Origin: Aminivibrio sp.
GTDB taxonomy: Bacteria; Synergistota; Synergistia; Synergistales; Aminobacteriaceae
Assembly: GCF_016756745.1 (NCBI RefSeq)
Contig: NZ_JAESIH010000074.1
Location: forward strand, 1 to 48,618
DNA: 48,618 bases
Direction of reading: 5' to 3'
The position numbers and the translations under genes are program-made. Within the stretch, counting starts at the first letter, position 1. Each line of letters opens with the position of its first letter. Below the pieces are notes generated by a model that was given only the letters and a program-made list of their open reading frames with translations, made no database searches and was not told where the DNA came from. This document shows, piece by piece, positions 42,777 to 48,618 of the stretch.

Positions 42777-45117
42777 GGAAGACATTCTCAGAATCCTCGA
42801 AATACCGAAGATTCTTGCCGAGTTCGCCTCCTGTGTCAGGGGCGAACTCGGTTTGTCGGCCATCGGCAGGCTGAGGCCCAGGGGAGACGGGAAATCCCTT
42901 GAGGAAAGGGTAGCCCTTTTCAAAAGCTATATGTCCTGCAGGGACACCTTCGGCGAATGGCCGTGGAACTCTTCCGGATGCATCTCAGGGCTGACGGCGG
43001 AGGCACGGAAGTCAGGATTGCTCACCGGTGAGGAGCTGGCTTCCGTTGCCCGGTTTCTCTCCCTGGCGAAGATGACCAGGGAACATCTGGTGAAGCACCG
43101 GGACGCCTATCCTCTTTTCGACAGTCTCAGCCGGCAGATACGGGATTTTTCGGAAGAGTCGGATGCCCTCGGTGTGCTGGACGACAAGGGGAATCTTTAT
43201 GATTCCGCCTCCCCTAAACTTGCGGAAATACGCCATGACCTTGAGACTCTTCGCCGGCAGATACGCCGGTCGGCCCAGAACATTCTCGATAACCCTTCTC
43301 TTGCCCATATGCTGCAGGAAAGGGTGACGGCCTTCAGAAACGGACATTTCGTTTTTCTCGTCCGGCAGGAGTTCGTCAACCGCTTCCCGGGAACGGTGGT
43401 GGACCGGTCAGGGTCAGGCAGCTCCGTCTACATGGAACCCTCCGCCCTCGTTCCACTAAACAACAGGCTTGCCCTGAGAGTACGGGATGAAAAGGAGGAA
43501 GAGCGGGCCATCTTGCGGAGGCTCACCAAAGTGATCCTTGCCAGGGAACGGCCTCTTTCGGAATGCGAAAACGTTCTCTCTGACCTCGATCTTTTTTACG
43601 GCGCGGCGGAGGTCATGGCGAAGAAACGATGGAAACTGCCCCAGTATGCCGAAAAGACCATGTTTGTCCTCCAGGAGGCCCGGCATCCCCTCCTCGGCGA
43701 TGCTGCCGTGCCCGTGACGATCAGGTGCGGGGACCGTTTTCGGAGCCTCGTCATAACGGGGCCGAATACGGGCGGCAAGACGGTGGTCCTGAAGACGGCC
43801 GGAGTCTGCGTCTACCTTGCCTGGTGCGGCCTGCCCATACCTGCGGGGGAGGATTCCGTGGTGGGCAATATCGGTTCCATATTCGCCGATATCGGCGACG
43901 AGCAGAGTATTGAGCAGAATCTTTCCACCTTCAGCGCCCACGTGAAAAATATCATTTCCATTCTCGAGCAGGCGGACCGTACGTCCCTGGTTCTCCTCGA
44001 CGAACTTGGAGCGGGGACGGATCCCCAGGAAGGGGCAGCCCTCGGTATCGCCATCCTCGATACCCTGACCAGGGAAAAGGGACTTACCTTGGCCACCACC
44101 CACCACAATCCCGTGAAGCAATACGCCCTTACCGCACCGGGAGTGGAAACGGCCAGCATGGAATTCGACATTGAATCCCTTTCCCCCACCTACAGGATGC
44201 TTCTCGGGGTACCGGGAAAGAGCAACGCCCTGCTCATCGCCGGGAGGTACGGTCTTCCGCAAAAGGTGCTTGAAAAGGCCCGGAAGGTTCTCAGCGAAAG
44301 AGAGGCCCCCGTAGAAGACCTGATAGGGGAACTCAACGAGAGAAAAGCATGGCTCGACAGGGCGGAGGGGGAGATAGCGGCCTTGCGGAAAAGCCTTTTG
44401 GAAGAAAAAAAGAAGTACGACGACAAGATGAGAGAAATCGAATCCCGCAGGGACAGGATTCTTTCCGAGGCGGAGCGGAAGGCTGCATCTATCCTGGAAA
44501 AAGCTGAGGAATCAAGCAGAAAGCTGCTGAAGCAGCTTGAAGACTCCGCAAAATCAGCAGTCCATCGCCAGATTCGGGACACGAGCGAAAAAGTCCGCTC
44601 GGAAAGAAAACATCTGGAGCAGAATCAGGAAAAACGGCTTCTCCGAAGTGGCGCCGCCGACGACGGAGAGTTTTCCCCTTCCGTCGGAACGGCCGCCCAA
44701 GTCGCGGGGACGGAAATCGTCGGGACCATTGAGTCCATCAGGGGAAACCGGGCTCTTCTCAGGGCGGGCGTCATGAAGATGGAAGTGGATGTCAAAAAGC
44801 TTCTTCCCACCAAAAAGAAACCCAAGGGGGCCGTTACTCCTCCCGAATCCTTTTCCATATCCCCGGACCGGGTTCCTCCTTCGATCATGGTCAGGGGAAT
44901 GAACGTGGATGAAGCTCTTCCCGTGGTCGAGCGCTACCTCGACCAGGCCATGCGCATGGGCTACGACCAGGTCACCGTCATCCACGGGCGGGGAGAAGGC
45001 ATACTCAGGAGGGAAGTGCACGCCCTCTGCTCCTCCCTGAATTACGTGGCGTCCTATAGGCTCGGAGGCCCGTCGGAAGGCGGCTTCGGCGTCACAGTGG
45101 TGGAGTTCCGGAAATAA
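42766..45117 (+). CDS. mutS2: MutS2-family ATPase (ribosome rescue / recombination control)
   Basis: 783 residues. No mismatch-recognition domain; helical lever region, then ATPase with Walker A GPNTGGKTVVLKTAGV, Walker B LLDELGAGTDPQEGAAL and ATTHHNPVKQYAL. A long coiled coil (about 510-625) and a C-terminal Smr domain with VTVIHGRGEGILRREV follow. The usual LDLHG/LDxR motif of the Smr domain reads IMVRGMNVDEAL, lacking the Asp, so nuclease activity may be reduced (inference). Confidence 0.94.
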   Translation: MEVREDILRILEIPKILAEFASCVRGELGLSAIGRLRPRGDGKSLEERVALFKSYMSCRDTFGEWPWNSSGCISGLTAEARKSGLLTGEELASVARFLSLAKMTREHLVKHRDAYPLFDSLSRQIRDFSEESDALGVLDDKGNLYDSASPKLAEIRHDLETLRRQIRRSAQNILDNPSLAHMLQERVTAFRNGHFVFLVRQEFVNRFPGTVVDRSGSGSSVYMEPSALVPLNNRLALRVRDEKEEERAILRRLTKVILARERPLSECENVLSDLDLFYGAAEVMAKKRWKLPQYAEKTMFVLQEARHPLLGDAAVPVTIRCGDRFRSLVITGPNTGGKTVVLKTAGVCVYLAWCGLPIPAGEDSVVGNIGSIFADIGDEQSIEQNLSTFSAHVKNIISILEQADRTSLVLLDELGAGTDPQEGAALGIAILDTLTREKGLTLATTHHNPVKQYALTAPGVETASMEFDIESLSPTYRMLLGVPGKSNALLIAGRYGLPQKVLEKARKVLSEREAPVEDLIGELNERKAWLDRAEGEIAALRKSLLEEKKKYDDKMREIESRRDRILSEAERKAASILEKAEESSRKLLKQLEDSAKSAVHRQIRDTSEKVRSERKHLEQNQEKRLLRSGAADDGEFSPSVGTAAQVAGTEIVGTIESIRGNRALLRAGVMKMEVDVKKLLPTKKKPKGAVTPPESFSISPDRVPPSIMVRGMNVDEALPVVERYLDQAMRMGYDQVTVIHGRGEGILRREVHALCSSLNYVASYRLGGPSEGGFGVTVVEFRK

Positions 45118-45159
45118 GACGCGGATTGCAGCTCGCGAGGAGCAAGGGAGGGAAAGAAA

Positions 45160-45378
45160 GTGACTGAAGGCAGGCTTGTATGCTACTGCTTCGGGTATTC
45201 CCGGGAAGATATTGAAAAAGAGTATCTTGTCACCGGGCGTTCCGCCATCCTCGTAAAAATACTCTCGTCGAAAAATGCCGGAACCTGTGAATGCGCGGCA
45301 AAAAACCCGTCCGGGACCTGATGTGCGGGTGATGTCCGCAGGGTGCTGGACGAACTTGAAACGAAACGCAAACCATGA
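45160..45378 (+). CDS. BFD/CopZ-type [2Fe-2S] protein, candidate selenoprotein (Sec54)
   Basis: Read through the TGA at 45319-45321, the 72-residue product has CYC at 8-10 (VCYCFGYSREDIEKEYL), CEC at 43-45 and U-Cys at 54-55 in KNPSGT-U-CAGDV. This matches the BFD-like domain of CopZ-type iron-sulfur proteins, where the corresponding position is a Cys in NPSGRCC. The part after TGA is family-like (CAGDVRRVLDELE), which argues against a true stop at 53 residues. GTG 45160 follows GGGAGGGAAAG. It lies 43 bases after mutS2. The SECIS-like hairpin is listed separately. The alternative is a cysteine gene broken by a TGA nonsense mutation. Confidence 0.75.
45334..45351 (+). promoter_or_regulatory. 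Bacterial SECIS-like hairpin
   Basis: GUCCGC pairs with GC-U-GGAC (bulged U) around the loop AGGGU. The loop begins 18 bases after the TGA; in E. coli fdhF the analogous GC-AGGUCU-GC loop begins 17 bases after its UGA. Position, G-rich loop and a bulged U all fit the bacterial rules for SelB recognition. An alternative hairpin UGCGG/CCGCA lies closer to the UGA. Confidence 0.65.
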
Positions 45379-45477
45379 TCGTTCGCCCGGAGCATTCGCA
45401 GTGACGGGCGTCGGCCCGAACAAATAATTCGTTCCCATGGACCTCAGGGGCTCTATTGAAAGACAATTTCCCGCTCC

Positions 45478-45506
45478 TTGACGGTTCCTTCGTTCGAGGG
45501 TAGAAT
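45478..45506 (+). promoter_or_regulatory. Promoter of tRNA-Arg
   Basis: TTGACG (45478-45483), 17 bases, TAGAAT (45501-45506); the tRNA begins 27 bases downstream. Confidence 0.85.
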
Positions 45507-45532
45507 TAACTTCGCCTTTTGGGGCAGCCATT

Positions 45533-45608
45533 GCGCCTGTAGCTCAGCGGATAGAGTATCGGCCTCCGGAGCCGAGGGTCTGGCGTTCGAATCGCCACAG
45601 GCGCGCCA
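45533..45608 (+). tRNA. tRNA-Arg (anticodon CCG)
   Basis: 76 bases with encoded CCA. Acceptor stem GCGCCTG/CAGGCGC, D-arm GCTCAGCGGATAGAG, anticodon stem TCGGC/GCCGA with loop CTCCGGA (CCG, reads CGG), T-arm TGGCG-TTCGAAT-CGCCA. All stems pair perfectly. Confidence 0.97.
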
Positions 45609-45618
45609 TAGAAAATCG

Positions 45619-45651
45619 AAAGCCGGGATTGATCCCGGCTTTGTGTTATTT
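45619..45651 (+). terminator. Terminator after tRNA-Arg
   Basis: AAAGCCGGGA-TTGA-TCCCGGCTTT, 10 bp, followed by GTGTTATTT; the T-tract is moderate. Confidence 0.75.
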
Positions 45652-45674
45652 CCACATTGGCAGGAAAAGGGGCG

Positions 45675-46871
45675 GTGACCGTGAGTTTCAGGGCGACCAT
45701 TCTGGATGTTCTATCATCGGATGAAAAAAAGAAGAAATTTACCCTTCTTCTCTCCGGCGGAGACCTTCATCCTTCCGGAGGAGGGCAGCCCGGGGACTCT
45801 GGGAGTCTCTGGACGGAGGATTTCCGGTTCCAAATCGACGACACGGAAAAACGGGACGGAGGATTGGCTGTCACGGGAAAAGCGGAAAAGGGTTCTCCTG
45901 CCCCCGGAATGGAAGTGGAAGGAGAGGCGGACCTGGAGCGGCATCGCCTCCTCTCGAGGATGCATACGGGGGAACATATCCTTTCAAGGGCTCTCGAAAA
46001 GGCCCATCCCGGGCTCCGGGTTTTCAAGGTTGCCGTTGACAGCGCCGAAACGTCGGTATATTTGACCTGGGATGGTGAACTGGACTGGGATGTGCTCTTC
46101 GAAGCGGAGAAGGAAGGCAACAAGATAGTTGCGGAAGACCTTCCCGTTGAAACCGTCATGCTTTCGAAGGACGAGGCGGAACACCTTCCCGGAATAAAGG
46201 GAAACTGGAGCAGAATCGCCGATGAAACCATCAGGGTGGTCCGCATTCCCGGATATGACGCCATCGCCTGTTCGGGGAGCCATGTTTCGTCCACCGGCAA
46301 GGTGGGAAACCTCTTCATCACGGCTTTCCGGGGAACCTCGCCGGACTGGGAGTTCAAGTTTTCCGTGGACGGGTCGGTGCTTCGCCAGGAATACAGCGAG
46401 GCAGCCCGCAGACTTGTTCGGAGCATAGGCTGCAGACTCTCCCAGCTTGGCCGGGTTGTAGGCGGGCTTCAGGAGGAAAACGGGGCCCTGCGGAAGTTGA
46501 TGGAGAGGGCTTCCCAATATATCTCCCTTCCTGCGGAAGACTTCAGCGCCGGAGGACTGCCTGTTTCCGCCGCGGTCCTTCCCGGTTTTTCCAGGGAACT
46601 CGCAGCTCCCGCGGCACGGAAATGGTCAGACGCCAATCCCGGCAGGGTGTTGCTGTTGCTGCTTCCTGAGCCGGAAAAAAACGAGGGCTCCTTTCTCCTC
46701 TATGGCGGCAAAGAAATTTCCGTCGATTTTTCCGCCTTTCTGAAGGAAAGCCCCGGGCTCCGCGCCAGAGGCGGCGGGCGGAGCGACTGGCTGAACGGTC
46801 TTTCTCCTGTGATGGAGGTTGAGCCCTGGCTTGAAGCGCTGAAAGTCTATGCGGAAAAAAAGCGGCCCTGA
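45675..46871 (+). CDS. AlaX-type alanyl-tRNA editing protein with DHHA1-like tail
   Basis: About 398 residues from GTG 45675; GTG 45681 or TTG 45657 are alternatives (AGGAAAAGGGG is at 45662). It resembles the AlaRS second half: an OB-like start (GGDLHPSGGGQPGDSG), zinc-binding editing motifs RMHTGEHILS and IACSGSHV, a helical linker and a DHHA1-like C-terminus (DANPGRVLLLLLP ... RARGGGRSDWLNGLS). It should hydrolyse Ser- or Gly-tRNA-Ala. The stop TGA lies in the loop of its terminator. Confidence 0.88.
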   Translation: MTVSFRATILDVLSSDEKKKKFTLLLSGGDLHPSGGGQPGDSGSLWTEDFRFQIDDTEKRDGGLAVTGKAEKGSPAPGMEVEGEADLERHRLLSRMHTGEHILSRALEKAHPGLRVFKVAVDSAETSVYLTWDGELDWDVLFEAEKEGNKIVAEDLPVETVMLSKDEAEHLPGIKGNWSRIADETIRVVRIPGYDAIACSGSHVSSTGKVGNLFITAFRGTSPDWEFKFSVDGSVLRQEYSEAARRLVRSIGCRLSQLGRVVGGLQEENGALRKLMERASQYISLPAEDFSAGGLPVSAAVLPGFSRELAAPAARKWSDANPGRVLLLLLPEPEKNEGSFLLYGGKEISVDFSAFLKESPGLRARGGGRSDWLNGLSPVMEVEPWLEALKVYAEKKRP

Positions 46872-46886
46872 CGGGCCGTTTTTTTT
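46861..46886 (+). terminator. Terminator of the AlaX gene
   Basis: CGGCCC (46863-46868), loop TGAC containing the stop codon, GGGCCG (46873-46878), eight T. The group II intron relic begins directly after it. Confidence 0.92.
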
Positions 46887-47373
46887 CGCGCGCCCGACAT
46901 GGTTCATGTCTATACGGTGTAAGTCCTGAACACTGAAGGCGCAGTAGGTGTTAGCTCAAGGCAAGGGCGTCTGCCGCAAGGCAGGGTCTGAAGGAAACCG
47001 GCGGCAAAACTCCGGGCCGAGGTACACTACCTTCCATTTGAGGCTGCGGCATCGGAGATAACGAACTTGTCGGACAAAGCGAAGTTCATGCGCCGAAGGA
47101 TGACCGCAGTAAATGAGCGGCCGCATGGAGTGAAAGACAGTAACATTACCCGGGGAGATCCGGCTTTTCGCCCGAAAAGGCAGGTCGTCATCGGGAGATG
47201 CGATTATGGGGAGTCGATAACGCCTACTGGGCGGACCACGGGCTCGTAAGCCTGAAAATAGTATACTCCGGATTTTGTGAAGGTTCCCGAACCGCCGTAT
47301 ACCGTACGTACCGTTCGGTATACGGCGGTGTGAGAGGAGGGGGGCTAGCCGCCCCCTCCTACTCATTCGATTT
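46887..47373 (+). mobile_element. ORF-less group II intron relic
   Basis: Recognised by sequence typical of group II intron RNAs: CTATACGGTGTAAGTCC, CAAGGCAAGGGCGTC, TCTGAAGGAAACCGGCGGC and ACCCGGGGAGATC in the 5' half, then GAACCGCCGTATACC, GGTGTGAGAGG and the domain VI stem ending CCTCCTACTC in the 3' half. No reverse-transcriptase/maturase ORF is present. Ends are approximate. It begins immediately after the AlaX terminator T-tract. The domain V helix is abnormal (see findings), so self-splicing is doubtful. Confidence 0.82.
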
Positions 47374-47384
47374 TTTGGGAAGGA

Positions 47385-48347
47385 TCATTTCACCGCGGGA
47401 ACGGTCATCCCTTTTTCGACATAAAATCTGGCCGCTCCGGGGTGGACGGGGACGGATACTCCGTTGAGGGCTGTTTCCAGGGTGATGAGCGCCGCTTTCG
47501 GGTGGACCTTGTGAAGGTCTGCAATGTTCTCCCACAGCGCCTTTGTGAACCTGTAGACCACGTTGTCGGGAAGGCCGGCTTCACATATGAGCATTGCCAT
47601 GACCGCGGGGGTTACAATGTCGCGGTCTATTCCCCGGTAGGTCCCGGCAGGGATGGCGTCCTTGATGAAGTAAGGATATTCCTCCGTGAGCCTTGCCATG
47701 AAATCGTCATTGAAGCTGACGAGATCGATGTCATGAGTGGCGGCAAGATCCGTTACGGAAGACGTAGGATATCCGGCAACGACGAAGCCGACGTCGAGCT
47801 GGCCGTCCTTGAAGCGCCGAGTGGTGCTGTTGAAGTCCAGGAAATCGGCGCTTATGTCCGAGTAGCGCAGTTCCGCAAGTTTCAGTATGGCGGACACGTC
47901 CCCCAGGACTCCCGAACCGGGGGCTCCGACGGACACCCTTTTGCCCCTGATGTCCATAATGTCATTGACGCCGCTTCCTTTCAGGGTGATGCAGTGGACA
48001 TGTTCCGGGTACAAGGACGCCACGACGCGGATGTTGTCGTACCTCTCCTTAAAGGGAGCCATTCCCTTTGACGCCCAGTAGGCGATATCGTTCTGGGCGA
48101 AAGCCATTTCTATCTGCCTTGTCCCCACGAGATTGATATTCGCAGCGGAAGCGTTTCCCGTCTCGGAGGTAACCTGGAACTCGGGAACATTTCTGCTGAT
48201 GATTTCCGCAATGCCTCCTCCGAGAGGATAATAGGTTCCCCCCGTGCTTCCTGTCGCGATTGAAAGGTACGTTCTTGCGGAAACGGCCCCCGGGAGGTAC
48301 GATAAAAGCAGAACGGCAGAGAAGGCCGCGAAAAGCAGTTTTTTCAT
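47385..48347 (-). CDS. TAXI-family TRAP transporter solute-binding protein (second copy, orphan)
   Basis: 320 residues from ATG 48347, with a signal peptide (KKLLFAAFSAVLLLSYLPGAVSA). Signature YLSIATGSTGGTYYPLGGGI, then DIRGKRVSVGAPGSGVLGDV and a C-terminal VPVHPGAARFYVEKGM. It is only moderately similar to the receptor at 31320, so the ligand probably differs. No TRAP permease is adjacent within the window; it may share one or have a partner elsewhere. GGGGGGAG precedes the start. Confidence 0.92.
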   Translation of the reverse strand: MKKLLFAAFSAVLLLSYLPGAVSARTYLSIATGSTGGTYYPLGGGIAEIISRNVPEFQVTSETGNASAANINLVGTRQIEMAFAQNDIAYWASKGMAPFKERYDNIRVVASLYPEHVHCITLKGSGVNDIMDIRGKRVSVGAPGSGVLGDVSAILKLAELRYSDISADFLDFNSTTRRFKDGQLDVGFVVAGYPTSSVTDLAATHDIDLVSFNDDFMARLTEEYPYFIKDAIPAGTYRGIDRDIVTPAVMAMLICEAGLPDNVVYRFTKALWENIADLHKVHPKAALITLETALNGVSVPVHPGAARFYVEKGMTVPAVK

Positions 48348-48478
48348 CCGGTAAACTCCCCCCCCCTCGCGAAAATTGAAAGAAATTGGGCGATTCCTCC
48401 CGGAAAAAACCGTTGGAACGCCCAATCCGACGGAACGATTTACTCTCTAAGTATAGACCTGAAAATGCCCCGGGGCAA
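48348..48478 (-). promoter_or_regulatory. Promoter and hairpin leader of the second TAXI gene
   Basis: On the minus strand TTGCCC (48478-48473), 17 bases, TATACT (48455-48450). The leader contains ATTGGGCG (48426-48419) paired with CGCCCAAT (48392-48385), with further TTCC/GGAA and CGG/CCG pairs inside, around a T6 loop. It could be an attenuator or an RNA switch. Confidence 0.6.
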
Positions 48479-48492
48479 GGAGTCCATCCTCA

Positions 48493-48504
48493 CCTAAATC
48501 CGCA
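48493..48504 (+). repeat. Repeat-family end (CCTAAATCCGCA) with unrelated interior
   Basis: Perfect family end just upstream of the second TAXI promoter. The following sequence differs from copies A-D but forms its own hairpin GGACGGGGAA / TTCCCCGTCC (48537-48571), followed after CACGG by a run of six T, in the remaining 114 bases of the window. The element runs out of view. Confidence 0.65.
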
Positions 48505-48618
48505 GGTTCGTTCCCCAAGAGAAGAGACAGGTCCCCGGACGGGGAAGTGAACCCTTTTCGTTTCCCCGTCCCACGGTTTTTTCTCCTTTTCGGGCGGTTG
48601 AAGCTCTTTTCCCCGTTT

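Noticed and set aside
45319-45321. TGA as an ordinary stop giving a 53-residue protein.
   Set aside because: The downstream codons continue the same protein family for 18 residues and a SECIS-like hairpin is correctly placed; kept only as the alternative.

Overview
The window looks like a chromosomal segment of a GC-rich, Gram-negative-type anaerobe, most likely a member of the Synergistota. This is inferred from gene content, not computed: two TAXI-type TRAP solute receptors typical of amino/organic-acid fermenters, an FeFe-hydrogenase-like iron-sulfur protein, frequent GTG/TTG starts with strong Shine-Dalgarno sites, a T-box on thrS, and a probable selenocysteine protein. Nearly all of the DNA is coding, and most neighbouring genes in operons overlap by 1-7 bases.

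Layout. 54-4580 (+): a periplasmic binding-like protein, then a tight run of two DRTGG-domain proteins, an anti-sigma-type HATPase, an FeFe-hydrogenase-like Fe-S protein and a PHP-domain protein; together they look like a redox-signalling module. 4550-9682 (-): a complete overlapping his run hisZ-G-B-H-A-F-IE. 9821-13314 (+): radA, an NfeD-type membrane protease and its stomatin-like partner. 13537-16960 (+): leuS and holA, convergent with rpsT (-). 17561-19501 (+): a DinG-type helicase. 19867-22947 (+): rpmH-rnpA-yidD-yidC-jag-lgt, the usual ribosome/membrane-insertion cluster. Then htrA (+), an orphan OmpR-type regulator (-), rpsO, pnp, dut, and thrS behind a T-box. 31320-34321 (+): a TAXI receptor and its fused TRAP permease. 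34796-36145 (+): infC-rpmI-rplT, with infC apparently starting at ATA. 36164-45117 (+): ktrB-ktrA-pheS-pheT, two small division-type proteins, cvpA and mutS2. 45160-45378 (+): a small BFD/CopZ-type [2Fe-2S] protein with an in-frame TGA and a SECIS-like hairpin. Then tRNA-Arg(CCG), an AlaX-type editing protein, an ORF-less group II intron relic, and a second TAXI receptor (-).

Intergenic structure is unusually rich. A family of about 258-bp structured repeats with 12-bp inverted ends (CCTAAATCCGCA / TGCGGATTTAGG) occupies four intergenic regions, and additional isolated ends occur at 31183 and 48493. Its members sit next to promoters of rpsT, rpmH, a TAXI gene and infC, and one end supplies the dinG stop codon. 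The most interesting signals are the candidate selenoprotein with its SECIS, this repeat family, the infC leader plus ATA start, the Fe-S/DRTGG/HATPase cluster, and the group II intron relic with an altered domain V.
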